This document shows, piece after piece, positions 47,813 to 58,304 of a stretch of DNA of 64,000 nucleotides. The translations under genes and the position numbers were made by a program. The stretch is from NCBI RefSeq assembly GCF_014650775.1, contig NZ_BMVP01000001.1, positions 248,001-312,000 of the forward strand. The letters run 5' to 3'. Position 1 is the stretch's first letter, and every line of letters starts with the position of its first letter. The notes under the pieces were generated by a model. It did no database searches and was not told the DNA's origin. It worked only from the letters and a program-made list of their open reading frames with translations. The stretch comes from Streptomyces cirratus. Lineage in GTDB: Bacteria; Actinomycetota; Actinomycetes; Streptomycetales; Streptomycetaceae.

Positions 47813-49227
47813 CGGTCGGAGGCCTCGCCTTCGAGCAGAGCCTGTGCGACCCGCTCCAGACCGGCCGACCTGGAAGCCTTCACCAGCACGACGTCCCCCG
47901 GGCGCAGTTCACTGCGCAACAGGTCGACCGCCGCCTGCGCGTCGGACACGAGCACCGACTCCTCACCCCACGAACCCTCGTTATATGCGCCCAGTTGCAA
48001 CCAGGACGCTTCCCTGCCCCCGACTGCGACGAGCTTGCTCACGTTGAGCCGGACGGCAAGCCGTCCCACCGCATCGTGTTCGGCGAGCGCGTCGTCACCG
48101 AGCTCGGCCATGGGGCCGAGCACCGCCCACGTGCGGCCCCCGTTCGCCTGTGCGGCGGCGCCCATCGCGGCGAGCGCTCGCAGAGCGGCCCGCATGGACT
48201 CGGGGTTCGCGTTGTAGGCGTCGTTGACGATCGTGACGCCGTCCGCGCGCTCGGTGACCTCCATCCGCCACCGGGACAAGGTGCCCGCCCCGGAGAGCGC
48301 GGTGGCGATCTCCTGTGCGGACATGCCCAGGACATGGGCGACCGCGGCCGCGCCGAGCGCGTTCGACACGTGGTGCTCACCGTACAGCCGCAAGGTCACG
48401 TCACTGCACCCGGTGGGTGTGTGGAGTGTGAACGAAGGGCACCCCTGGGGCGTCATACGGACATCCGTGGCCCGTACGTCGGCGTCCTCGGCCTCGCCGA
48501 AGAGGACCGTACGGGCCTTCGTGCGGGCGGACATGGCGCGGACCAGCGGGTCGTCGGCGTTCAGGACGGCGACGCCGCCCTCGGCCTCGGACGGCAGGGC
48601 CTCGACCAGCTCGCCCTTGGCCTGGGCGATGGCCTCGCGGCCGCCGAACTCGCCGATGTGGGCGGTGCCCACGTTCAGCACGAGGCCGATGCGGGGCGGG
48701 GTGAGCCCGGTGAGGTAGCGGATGTGGCCGATGCCGCGGGCGCCCATCTCCAGCACCAGGTGCCGGGTTTCCTCGGTGGCGCGCAGCGTGGTGATCGGCA
48801 GGCCGATCTCGTTGTTGAGGTTGCCCGGCGTCCACACCGTCGGCGCGTGGTGCTGGAGGACCTGGGCGATGAGGTCCTTGGTGGAGGTCTTGCCGGCCGA
48901 ACCGGTCAGGGCCACCACGTCGGTGCCGATCCGGGCGACGACGGCCCCGGCCAGCGCCCCGAGGGCCGTGACGACGTCGGGGACGACGATGGCGGGCACT
49001 GCGACGGGCCGGGTGGCGAGGACGGCGCGGGCGCCCGCCGCGATGGCCGTGGCGGCGTAGTCGTGGCCGTCGACGCGCTCGCCGACGAAGGCGGCGAACA
49101 GGCTGCCGTCCTCCACCTGGCGGGAGTCGAACACGACGGGGCCGGTGACCAGCAAGGACGGATCCGGTATGTCGTGGAGCTGCCCGCCGGTGATGTCGGC
49201 GATCTCGGCGAGGGAGAGGGGGATCAC
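47809..49227 (-). CDS. murF: UDP-MurNAc-tripeptide:D-alanyl-D-alanine ligase
   Basis: 472 aa. N-terminal domain (LAEIADITGGQLHD), ATP loop LTGSAGKTSTKDLIAQVL (about 108-125) and the C-terminal ligase domain (NDAYNANPESMRAALRAL, VLGPMAELGDDA) are clear. GTG at 49227 overlaps the murE stop (GTGA). Confidence 0.97.
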   Translation of the reverse strand: MIPLSLAEIADITGGQLHDIPDPSLLVTGPVVFDSRQVEDGSLFAAFVGERVDGHDYAATAIAAGARAVLATRPVAVPAIVVPDVVTALGALAGAVVARIGTDVVALTGSAGKTSTKDLIAQVLQHHAPTVWTPGNLNNEIGLPITTLRATEETRHLVLEMGARGIGHIRYLTGLTPPRIGLVLNVGTAHIGEFGGREAIAQAKGELVEALPSEAEGGVAVLNADDPLVRAMSARTKARTVLFGEAEDADVRATDVRMTPQGCPSFTLHTPTGCSDVTLRLYGEHHVSNALGAAAVAHVLGMSAQEIATALSGAGTLSRWRMEVTERADGVTIVNDAYNANPESMRAALRALAAMGAAAQANGGRTWAVLGPMAELGDDALAEHDAVGRLAVRLNVSKLVAVGGREASWLQLGAYNEGSWGEESVLVSDAQAAVDLLRSELRPGDVVLVKASRSAGLERVAQALLEGEASDR

Positions 49228-50933
49228 GGGGTCACCTCGGCCTGGGGGGCCTGCTGTTGGCGTTCGATGGCGGCGCGGAGCACCGCGCGGTCGTCGAAGG
49301 GACGGACGACGCCCGCGGTGTCCTGGCCCTGCTCGTGGCCCTTGCCGGCCACCAGCACGGTGTCGCCGGGCCGGGCGCGGGCGACGGCGGCGGCGATGGC
49401 CTCGGCCCGGTCGGCGTCGACGAGGACGGCGCCCCGCTCGGCGGGCGGTACGGAGACGGCGCCTTCGAACATCGCGGCGAGGATGGCGAGCGGGTCCTCC
49501 GAGCGCGGGTTGTCGGAGGTGAGGATGGCGGTGTCGGCGAAGCGGGCGGCCGCGGCGCCCATCGGGGCGCGCTTGGTGGTGTCGCGGTCGCCGCCGCAGC
49601 CGAGCACGATGTGCAGCTTGCCCTCGGTGACCTCGCGCAGCGCGCGCAGCACCGATTCGACGGCGTCCGTCTTGTGCGCGTAGTCCACGACGGCCAGGAA
49701 CGGCTGTCCCGCTTCGACCCGCTCCAGCCGGCCCGGCACCCCGGGGACCGCGGCGACGCCGTCGGCGGCGGTCTGCGGGTCGATGCCGGCGGCGGCGAGC
49801 GTGACGATCGCGGCGACGGTGTTGGCGACGTTGAACGGGCCGGGCAGCGGGGCGGTGGCCCGTACGCGCTGTCCTTCGGGGCCCAGCAGGGTCAGCGTGG
49901 AGCCGGCGGCGCCCAGGACCACGTCCTCGGCGCGCCAGTCGGCGGCGGGGTCGCCGGAGGCGGAGAAGGTGACGACCGGGATCGTCGCCTCCTTGGCCAG
50001 GCGCCGGCCGTACTCGTCGTCGGCGTTGACCACACCGAGGCGGGCCCGGCGCTCGGTGAAGAGCTGGGCCTTGGCCTGGAAGTAGTCCTCCATGTCGGAG
50101 TGGAACTCCATGTGCTCGGGGCTCAGGTTGTTGAAGACGGCGACGTCGAAGACGCAGCCGTCGACCCGGCCGAGCACCAGGGCGTGGCTGGAGACCTCCA
50201 TGGTCACGGCCTCGACCCCGCGTTCGCGCATGACGGCGAAGAGGGCCTGGAGGTCGGTGGCTTCGGGGGTGGTGCGCTCGGACTTGATGCGCTCGTCCCC
50301 GATCCGCATCTCCACGGTGCCGACCAGGCCCGTCGAGCGTCCGGCGGCGCGCAGGCCGCCCTCGATGAGGTAGGCGGTGGTGGTCTTGCCGGAGGTGCCG
50401 GTGATGCCGAGCTGGAGCAGGGCCTCGCCGGGGCGGCCGTAGATCTCGGCGGCGAGCTCGCCCATCCGGCCGCGCGGGTCGGCGACGGCGAGCACCGGCA
50501 GTCCGGTCGCGGCGGCGCGTTCGGCGCCCGCCGGGTCGGTCAGCACGGCGGCGGCGCCGAGTCCGGCCGCCTGGGCGGCGAAGTCCGCCCCGTGCAGCTT
50601 GGCGCCGGGCAGGGCCGCGTACAGGTCACCGGGGCGCACGGCACGGGAGTCGTGCGTGATGCCGGTGATCCGCGTCGTCTCCACCGTCGGGGCGGCGCCT
50701 GATGCTCGCACGCCCAGCAGCTGCGCCAGCTCGCCCAGCGGGATCGGGCGGGCGGAGAGGGGCCGGGGCGCTCCCGGCGGCGCTGCCGGGGCGTCTTTCT
50801 GGGGCGTTCTGGGCTGATCAGCGTGGGACACGGCGGTGAGCGTACCGGGCGTTGCGGGCCCCTCGCGAAGTGAGGGCCCGGCCGCGGGGCCGGCGGGCGA
50901 CTGGTTCCCGGTTTTCGGGGTGATCGTTGTCAC
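49224..50933 (-). CDS. murE: UDP-MurNAc-dipeptide:diaminopimelate ligase
   Basis: 569 aa, longer than many MurE because of a ~60-residue low-complexity N-terminus. ATP loop GITGTSGKTTTAYL (about 175), carbamoyl-lysine region, and the DNPRSEDP motif (about 480), which reads diaminopimelate rather than lysine, agree with LL-DAP peptidoglycan. The GTG at 50933 has GAGG at moderate spacing; a start further in (near VSHADQPRTP) is possible. Confidence 0.96.
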   Translation of the reverse strand: MTTITPKTGNQSPAGPAAGPSLREGPATPGTLTAVSHADQPRTPQKDAPAAPPGAPRPLSARPIPLGELAQLLGVRASGAAPTVETTRITGITHDSRAVRPGDLYAALPGAKLHGADFAAQAAGLGAAAVLTDPAGAERAAATGLPVLAVADPRGRMGELAAEIYGRPGEALLQLGITGTSGKTTTAYLIEGGLRAAGRSTGLVGTVEMRIGDERIKSERTTPEATDLQALFAVMRERGVEAVTMEVSSHALVLGRVDGCVFDVAVFNNLSPEHMEFHSDMEDYFQAKAQLFTERRARLGVVNADDEYGRRLAKEATIPVVTFSASGDPAADWRAEDVVLGAAGSTLTLLGPEGQRVRATAPLPGPFNVANTVAAIVTLAAAGIDPQTAADGVAAVPGVPGRLERVEAGQPFLAVVDYAHKTDAVESVLRALREVTEGKLHIVLGCGGDRDTTKRAPMGAAAARFADTAILTSDNPRSEDPLAILAAMFEGAVSVPPAERGAVLVDADRAEAIAAAVARARPGDTVLVAGKGHEQGQDTAGVVRPFDDRAVLRAAIERQQQAPQAEVTP

Positions 50934-50970
50934 TGATGGTGCCTCACGCGTCTGTGGCTGGGCGGTCGGT

Positions 50971-52944
50971 TCACTGGGCGGGCTGCGGGCCCGTCCGGGG
51001 TGCGGGCTGCGGGGCCGGCGGGGGCGCGGCGTCGTAGGTGACGGGCAGCCCGGCGGGGGCGGTTCCGGTGGGGGCGACCTGGAGGGTCTTGAGTGCGAAC
51101 TCCATGACCTTCTTGTAGATCGGTCCGCAGATCTGGCCGCCGAAGTAGCTGCCCTTGGTGGGGTTCTGGATGGCGCAGTAGACGGTGATCCGCGGGTTGT
51201 CGGCGGGTGCGAAGCCGGCGAAGGAGGCGGTGTAGCCCTTGTAGCGGCCGGTGGCCGGATCCACCCGGTTGGAGGTGCCGGTCTTGCCGCCGACCCGGTA
51301 GCCGGGGATCCGCGCCTTGGTGCCGGTGCCCTCCTGGTCGTCGACCACGGATTCGAGCATCTGCGCGAGGGTCTTGGCGGTCTCCTTGCTGACGACGCGG
51401 GTCTGCCCGGGCGCCTTGGCCGGGGTGAAGCGGCCGTCGGGGCCCTTGGTGCCGCGCACCAGGGTCGGCTCGATCCGGACCCCGTCGTTGGCGATGGTCG
51501 AGTACACCGAGGCCGCCTGCATGGCGTTGAGGGAGAGGCCCTGGCCGAAGGGGATCGTGTACTGCTGCGAGGTGGACCAGTCCTCGGGCCTGGCGAGGAT
51601 GCCGCGGGACTCGCCCGGGTAGTTCAGGCCGGTGGGCTGTCCGATGCCGAACTTGTTCAGGTAGGAGTAGAGCACCTTGTTGGCCTCGGTCTGGGTGCTG
51701 CCGAGCTGGCCGGTGGCCAGGATCGTGCCGATGTTCGAGGACTTGGCGAGGACCCCGTTGAGGGTCAGGTACCAGGTGGGGTGGTCGATGTCGTCCTTGA
51801 AGAGGCGGTCACCGCGGTGGAGCCGGTTGGGGACCTCGACGTGGGTCTGTGGGGTGGCCTTCTTCTCCTCCAGTACGGCGGCCATCGACATCACCTTGGC
51901 GGTGGAGCCGGGTTCGTAGACGTCCTGGAGGGCCGCGTTGCCCATGGCGGTGGAGCGGGCCTTGCTGAGGTCGTTGGGGTCGAAGCCGGGGGCGTTGGCC
52001 ATGGCCAGCACCTCGCCGGTGCGGGTGTCCTGGACGATGACGTAGCCGCGGTCGGCGCCGGACTTCTCGACCTGCTCGCTGATCGCGCTCTGCGCGGCCC
52101 ACTGGATGTCGCGGTCGATGGTCAGTTCGATGTCATCGCCGGGTACGGCGGGCTTCTCACTGGATCCGGCGGTGGGGACGCGGCGGCCGCCGGACTGGGC
52201 GTAGGTGAGTTCGCCGTCCTTGCCGGCCAGCTTCTTGTCGAGGGCGGACTCCAGGCCGCCGCCGCCCTTGCCGTCGGCGTTGACGTAACCCAGTATCCCG
52301 GCGGCCAGGTCGCCGTTCGGGTACACGCGCTTGCTGCTGTCCTCCTTGAACACGCCCGCCAGGACGTTGGCGCCGGGGCCGTTGTTCTTCCGGTCGGCGG
52401 CCGCCTTGTCGGCGAAGACCTTCTGGAGGTCCTTGATCTGGTTCCAGACCTGGGGGGTCTGGCGGCGGGCGAGGACGACGTAGCGGGTGTTCTTGGTCGC
52501 CAGGCGCCCCGCGATCTCCTTGGCGTCCTTGCCGAGGATCGGCGCGAGGAGCGCTGCGGCCTGCTCCGGGGCGTCGGGGGCCTTGCTCTCCTGCGGGGTG
52601 AACATCTTCGGGTCGGCGGTGATGTCGTACGCGTCGACGCTGGTGGCCAGGGCCACGCCCTTGCGGTCGGTGATCTCCCCGCGCTCGGCGGCCAGGGTGT
52701 AGCTGGCGAAGCGGTTCTCGGAGGCCTTGGCGGAGTACGCCGAGGCGTCGACGGCCTGGACCTGGAGGAGCCGGACGACGAAGGCGAGCATCACGAGGGT
52801 CAGGGCCACGCTGACCAGGCGCAGGCGGGGCTTGGGGCTGCCGAGGCGGATGGTGTGCGGTGTGCGCGCGGCGGCGCCGGGGCGGCCCGTGGCGCGCGCC
52901 CGCACGGAGCCGGGCTCACGCCGCCGGGGCACCTGCGGGCTCAC
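50971..52944 (-). CDS. ftsI: Septal penicillin-binding protein (FtsI/PBP3)
   Basis: 657 aa. A basic N-terminus, one membrane helix (about residues 45-62), a dimerisation/linker domain and the transpeptidase domain with S347-T-A-K (PGSTAK), S-S-N near 402 and K554-T-G (GKTGTSNR). It crosslinks septal wall with FtsW. The GTG at 52944 (VSPQVPRRREPGS) is chosen because it resembles streptomycete FtsI starts and shares GTGA with the stop of the upstream frame; the open frame can be pushed to a GTG at 52965. Unusually, about 435 bp separate it from ftsL. Confidence 0.96.
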   Translation of the reverse strand: MSPQVPRRREPGSVRARATGRPGAAARTPHTIRLGSPKPRLRLVSVALTLVMLAFVVRLLQVQAVDASAYSAKASENRFASYTLAAERGEITDRKGVALATSVDAYDITADPKMFTPQESKAPDAPEQAAALLAPILGKDAKEIAGRLATKNTRYVVLARRQTPQVWNQIKDLQKVFADKAAADRKNNGPGANVLAGVFKEDSSKRVYPNGDLAAGILGYVNADGKGGGGLESALDKKLAGKDGELTYAQSGGRRVPTAGSSEKPAVPGDDIELTIDRDIQWAAQSAISEQVEKSGADRGYVIVQDTRTGEVLAMANAPGFDPNDLSKARSTAMGNAALQDVYEPGSTAKVMSMAAVLEEKKATPQTHVEVPNRLHRGDRLFKDDIDHPTWYLTLNGVLAKSSNIGTILATGQLGSTQTEANKVLYSYLNKFGIGQPTGLNYPGESRGILARPEDWSTSQQYTIPFGQGLSLNAMQAASVYSTIANDGVRIEPTLVRGTKGPDGRFTPAKAPGQTRVVSKETAKTLAQMLESVVDDQEGTGTKARIPGYRVGGKTGTSNRVDPATGRYKGYTASFAGFAPADNPRITVYCAIQNPTKGSYFGGQICGPIYKKVMEFALKTLQVAPTGTAPAGLPVTYDAAPPPAPQPAPRTGPQPAQ

Positions 52945-53382
52945 GCGGCCGCCGCCTTCCGCCACGGGCCCCGCACCCGGGGCGCCGGTGACGCCGGGTC
53001 CCGGCCGGCGAGGCCTGGCGCCACGCCTCCTCGGGCGCCTTCGCCCGGGTCGCGCCCGTGTGCGCCGCCGAGTTCGGGCGGCGCCGACTGCCGGAGCTGG
53101 CCACGGAGCGGCAGTGGGCCGCTCACGGCGTGCCGGTGGCCGTCCGGACGGCCGCCGGACGGCTGCCGGACCGGGGCGGGCAGGTCGCCCCGGTGGAGGC
53201 CCTGCCGGCCCGCCGCCACGGGCAGTCGTCCGGGGCGCCGGGAGCAGCGGAGGGGCGGCCTTCCCCAGGTGGCGCGGGATCCGGACCGCGGGGCGGCTGC
53301 GGACCCGCCGGCGTGCGCGGCGCGGGTCCGGGCGGCACCCGGGGGGCGGGGGCCGGCCGGCGTTCGGGGACCAGTCACGACG
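52945..53382. other. Extra DNA between ftsL and ftsI with a coding-like signal on the opposite strand
   Basis: No recognised dcw gene lies here. On the minus strand an open frame 52941-53378 (145 codons, GTG 4 bp after the ftsL stop, TGA overlapping the ftsI GTG) is perfectly coupled but is Arg/Pro/Gly-rich like a shadow. By eye, base periodicity from about 52992 to 53230 is coding-like in the plus-strand frame (third positions near 95% G/C, second positions lower) and reads CAAEFGRRRLPELATERQWA; no start with a ribosome-binding site and no stop inside. I cannot name the product. A relic inserted gene or an expanded FtsI leader are the options. Confidence 0.5.
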
Positions 53383-53874
53383 TCACCTTCCGGAGGAGGG
53401 CGAGCCCGCCGGGCTCGGGGTGGGTGAGGCGGCCGCGGCCGGCGGGGCGGGCGATGCGGCCGGGCTCTGGGAGACCGGCGGGGCGGACGGCGGGGGCGAG
53501 GGCGGGGGTGGTGCCTCCGCCGCCGCGGGCGTTCCCGCGACCTTCCCGTCCGGGCCGATGAAGACCGGGCTGCCGCCGGGGACCAGCCCCAGCTCGTGCG
53601 CCCGCCGCTGGAGGGCGTCCGGCGCCGAGTACCCGTCGACGTCCCGCTGGAGCTCCTGCTGCTCGTCCCGTAGGACGGTGGTCTCCTTCTTGAGCTTGCT
53701 CAGCTGGAAGGAGCCCTGGTTCAGCGCCGAGTTCAGCAGCAGCAGGCTGATCAGGCCGCCGCCGAGCAGCGCCACGACCAGCAGGACGAACGGCATCCGC
53801 GCCGCCTGCCCGGCCGTTCCCTGACCGGTCCCCGTCCCGCCGCCCGCGCCCCGCAGCAGCCCGCGTTTGGTCAC
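53383..53874 (-). CDS. ftsL: Division protein FtsL-like (bitopic, coiled-coil)
   Basis: 163 aa. One membrane helix (about 28-48, [21 protein letters not shown]) followed by a short leucine/charge-patterned coiled coil ([20 protein letters not shown]) and a long Pro/Ala/Ser-rich tail (about 100-163). The size, membrane topology and position between rsmH and ftsI identify FtsL despite low sequence conservation. GTG at 53874 overlaps the rsmH stop by 4 nt. Confidence 0.85.
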   Translation of the reverse strand: MTKRGLLRGAGGGTGTGQGTAGQAARMPFVLLVVALLGGGLISLLLLNSALNQGSFQLSKLKKETTVLRDEQQELQRDVDGYSAPDALQRRAHELGLVPGGSPVFIGPDGKVAGTPAAAEAPPPPSPPPSAPPVSQSPAASPAPPAAAASPTPSPAGSPSSGR

Positions 53875-54830
53875 AGTCGCGCCTCCCGGATGCGTTCGAC
53901 GCCGCGGAAGCGCGCCGGGGCGGCCCGCCGGTTCTCGGCGATCTCCTCCTCCGTCGGGAGCTCCGCACCGCGCGTGAGCAGTTTCAGCTTCGGCTGGTAC
54001 CGCTCCGGTACCACCGGCAGGCCCGGCGGCGCGGTGGAGGCCGCGCCCGCTGCGAAGACCTGCTTCACGAGCCGGTCCTCCAGCGAGTGGTAGGACAGCA
54101 CCGCGATGCGGCCGCCGACGGCGATCCGGTCCACGGCGTCGGGGATCGCCCGCTCCAGCCCGGCCAGCTCGGCGTTGACCTCGATGCGCAGGGCCTGGAA
54201 GGTCCGCTTCGCCGGGTTGCCGCCCGTACGCTTCGCCGCCTGCGGCAGCGCGTCGCGGATCACTTCGACCAGCCGGGCGCTGTTCGAGAACGGTTCCTTC
54301 CCGCGCTCGCGCACGATCGCCGAGACGATGCGCTTGGCCTGCTTCTCCTCGCCGTACTGGCGCAGGATGCGGACCAGCTCGCCGGGCGCGTACGTGTTGA
54401 GGACCTCGGCGGCGCTGATGCCGGTCGTCTGGTCCATGCGCATGTCCAGCGGCGCGTCCTGCGCGTACGCGAACCCGCGGTCGGCCTCGTCGAGCTGCAT
54501 GGAGGAGACGCCGAGGTCGAAGAGGATGCCCTGGACGGTGGGGATGCCCAGGCCGTCCAGCACCTCGGCGAGGTCGGCGTAGATGGCGTGGACGAGGGTG
54601 GCCCGTTCGCCGAAGGGCGCGAGCCGCTCGCCGGAGAGCCGCAGGGCCTCCTTGTCGCGGTCCAGGCCGATCAGGTGGACCTCGGGGAACCGGGCGAGCA
54701 GGGCCTCGCTGTGGCCGCCGAGGCCGAGGGTGCAGTCGACGACTACGGCGCCGGGCCTCTCCAGCGCCGGGGCCAACAGGTCCAGGCACCGCTGGAGCAT
54801 CACCGGGACATGTCGGGACTCGCTAGTCAA
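53871..54830 (-). CDS. rsmH: 16S rRNA (cytosine1402-N4)-methyltransferase
   Basis: 319 aa (former MraW). N-terminal [16 protein letters not shown] site [33 protein letters not shown] and the [15 protein letters not shown] motif are diagnostic. Start is TTG at 54830 (read as Met; [11 protein letters not shown]) with GAGAGGG five bases upstream. It is the first gene of the dcw run; no mraZ precedes it. Confidence 0.96.
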   Translation of the reverse strand: MTSESRHVPVMLQRCLDLLAPALERPGAVVVDCTLGLGGHSEALLARFPEVHLIGLDRDKEALRLSGERLAPFGERATLVHAIYADLAEVLDGLGIPTVQGILFDLGVSSMQLDEADRGFAYAQDAPLDMRMDQTTGISAAEVLNTYAPGELVRILRQYGEEKQAKRIVSAIVRERGKEPFSNSARLVEVIRDALPQAAKRTGGNPAKRTFQALRIEVNAELAGLERAIPDAVDRIAVGGRIAVLSYHSLEDRLVKQVFAAGAASTAPPGLPVVPERYQPKLKLLTRGAELPTEEEIAENRRAAPARFRGVERIREARL

Positions 54831-54847
54831 AGCGCCCTCTCAGATAA

Positions 54848-54873
54848 CGGCGCGGCAGGCATACGCCGCGCCG
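54848..54873. promoter_or_regulatory. Hairpin in the rsmH leader
   Basis: Perfect 9-bp arms CGGCGCGGC (54848-54856) and GCCGCGCCG (54865-54873), 8-nt loop, 17 bp before the rsmH start codon, so just above its ribosome-binding site. May influence translation or act as an attenuator. Confidence 0.5.
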
Positions 54874-54894
54874 CGCACGCGGAGTGTTACTCGG

Positions 54895-54973
54895 CCCGGG
54901 GAGCGATGGCGCCCGGGAGAAGGAGCGGCGTCCAGTGCGGCAGCCGCGACGCCGGGCGCCATCGCTCCCCGGG
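54895..54973. repeat. Perfect 22-bp inverted repeat in the rsmH-carbonic anhydrase gap
   Basis: Arms 54895-54916 and 54952-54973 are exact complements (CCCGGGGAGCGATGGCGCCC plus GG) separated by 35 bp. Together with the hairpin at 54848 it dominates the 396-bp divergent gap. Right of it lies AT-richer DNA with TTGACG at 55164 that could be part of the carbonic anhydrase promoter. No gene was seen in the gap. Confidence 0.85.
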
Positions 54974-55226
54974 TCGTGAGGGCCGGGCGGCCGGTGAGGG
55001 CCGGGCTCCGGCCGGTTCGCGTCACTTTAGTGCAACGGTCGCCACGGTCAACGAACCGCCCCGCGCGCGGTGCGCCCCGCTCGAACGGAACCCGCAAAAG
55101 CCGCCAATCACCCGAACGGCCGACCCCGCCCCACCCCTGTGGGTTAGCTCACAACAACGCCCGTTGACGTTCTTTGTCCACACTCACTCCGTGCTCCATC
55201 GGGCTGTGACCATTAACGTCTTACCC

Positions 55227-55778
55227 ATGACGACTTCCGCATCCCTGCCCGCAGACTCCGCAGCCAAGGCATCCGGCGGCCGTTCGGTCACCGACCGACT
55301 GGTAGAGGCGAACCGGAGCTATGCCGCCCAGTTCACAGACCCCGGCATGGACGCGCGTCCGGTGCTGCGCGTGGCCGTGGTGGCGTGTATGGACGCCCGC
55401 CTCGACCTGCACAAGGCCCTCGGCCTGGAACTCGGCGACTGCCACACCATCCGCAACGCGGGCGGGGTCGTCACCGACGACACCATCCGCTCGCTCACCA
55501 TCAGCCAGCGGGCGCTCGGCACCCGCACGGTGATACTGATCCACCACACCGGCTGCGGCCTCGAAAGCCTGACCGAGGACTTCCGGCACGAGCTGGAGGA
55601 CGAGGTCGGCCAGCGCCCCTCCTGGGCCGTGGAGGCCTTCCGCGACGTGGACCAGGACGTGCGCCAGTCCATGCAGCGGGTGCGCACCAACCCCTTCCTG
55701 CCCTTCAAGGACGATGTGCGAGGCTTCGTCTTCGACGTACACACCGGGCTCCTGCGGGAGATCGATCCCGTCTCCTGA
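55227..55778 (+). CDS. Beta-class carbonic anhydrase
   Basis: 183 aa, compact form. Zinc and dyad residues: C54, D56, R58 in VVACMDARLD and H107, C110 in LIHHTGCGLES; IRNAGGVVTDDTIRSL follows the pattern of the class. Interconverts CO2 and bicarbonate in the cytoplasm. ATG at 55227 (MTTSASLPAD); the longer open frame upstream runs antisense to rsmH. Divergent from the dcw cluster. Confidence 0.92.
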   Translation: MTTSASLPADSAAKASGGRSVTDRLVEANRSYAAQFTDPGMDARPVLRVAVVACMDARLDLHKALGLELGDCHTIRNAGGVVTDDTIRSLTISQRALGTRTVILIHHTGCGLESLTEDFRHELEDEVGQRPSWAVEAFRDVDQDVRQSMQRVRTNPFLPFKDDVRGFVFDVHTGLLREIDPVS

Positions 55779-55935
55779 GTGACACAGCGCCGCAACGCCG
55801 TCAAGAATGCGGGGTGACGCCACCCGGGAGCCGTCGGGCCCGGCGTCCGCCCCCTCGCGCGTTCGGGGGGGTTCGGGGTGGGCCGGTTCATGCGCCAAGG
55901 GGCGTCGGCCCTGGGAAAGGGCCGAGGAGAACCAG

Positions 55936-56945
<1,010 letters not shown>

Positions 56946-56946
<1 letters not shown>

Positions 56947-58304
56947 TGAGCGCCGGTGCCCCGCACGGCGCCGGCGGGACGGCCGAGGGCGCCGGCGGGT
57001 TGCGGGCCTCCCTGTCGGGGCTGACCACGCGCGGCCGGTCCTTCCTGGCCGCGGGGGCCGCCGCCGCCGTCTGCGCCTACGTACTGGGCCAGAGCGAACT
57101 GCTCCGGGTCGGCCTGCTGCTCGCCCTGCTGCCGCTGGTCTGCGTCCTCGCCCTGCACCGCAACCGCTACCGGGTCTCCGGCAGCCGGCTTCTGACCCCG
57201 GCCCGGGTACCCGCCGGGGGCGAGGCCCGGGTGCAGCTGCGCATGGACAACGTGTCCCGGATGCCCACCGGACTGCTGATGCTCCAGGACCGGGTGCCCT
57301 ACGTGCTGGGGCCGAGGCCCCGTTTCGTGCTGGACCGGGTCGAGCCGGGCGGCCGGCGCGAGGTCTCCTACCGGGTCCGCTCCGACCTGCGCGGCCGCTA
57401 TCCGCTGGGCCCGCTCCAGCTCCGCCTGACCGACCCGTTCGGGATGGTCGAGCTGACGCGCTCGTTCAGCACGTACGACACCCTGACGGTCATCCCGCGC
57501 ACCGAGGCCCTGCCCCCCGTCCGGCTGAGCGGCGAGTCCTCCGGCTACGGCGACGGCAGCCGCCGCTCGCTCGCCCTGGCCGGGGACGACGACGTCATCC
57601 CGCGCACCTACCGGCGCGGCGACGACCTGCGCCGGGTGCACTGGCGCTCCACCGCCCGCTACGGCGAGCTGATGGTGCGCCGCGAGGAGCAGCCGCAGCG
57701 CAGCAAGGCCACCGTCGTGCTCGACACCCGCCGGGACGCCTACGAGGGCGCGGGACCCGACTCCGCCTTCGAGTGGGCCGTGTCCGCGGCCGCCTCCGCC
57801 CTGCTGCACCTGCTGGAGCACGGTTTCGCGGTGCGCCTGCTGACCGACACGGGCGACTCGGTCCCCGGTGAGGCGGGCGGCGGGTTCTCCTCCGGCGCCC
57901 AGGAGTCCGCCGAGGCGGCCGGGCTGATGATGGACACCCTCGCGGTCGTCGGCCACTCCGACGGACCGGACCTCGGTGGCGCCTACGAGGCACTTCGCGG
58001 GGGCGGGGGCGGTTTCGCCGGAGCCGGCTCCGACGGGCTCCTCATCGCCTTCTTCGGGGATCTGGACGACGTACAAACGGAACTGGCGGCCCGGATGCGC
58101 CAGCGCAGCGGGGGCGCGGTGGCGTTCGTCCTGGACTCCGCGGCCTGGACCGGACTGCCCTCGCGGGTGGAGGAACCCTTGCGCCGGCTGCGCGACGCGG
58201 GCTGGACGGCGCTGGCCGCCCCGCCCGGGGCCGCCTTCGCCGAACTGTGGCGCCGGGCCGGTGCCACCGCCCTCGGCACGACTGCCTCCGGAGGCCGCGG
58301 ATGA
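56946..58304 (+). CDS. DUF58 family protein
   Basis: 452 aa. Two membrane helices (about 30-48 and 50-70), then a beta-rich extracytoplasmic part and the DUF58 motif region (DDVIPRTYRRGDDLRRVHWRSTARYGELMVRREEQPQ, about 218-255) leading into a VWA-like domain. Predicted partner of the MoxR ATPase and of the transglutaminase protein. Start and stop overlap both neighbours (TGATG; ATGA). Confidence 0.9.
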
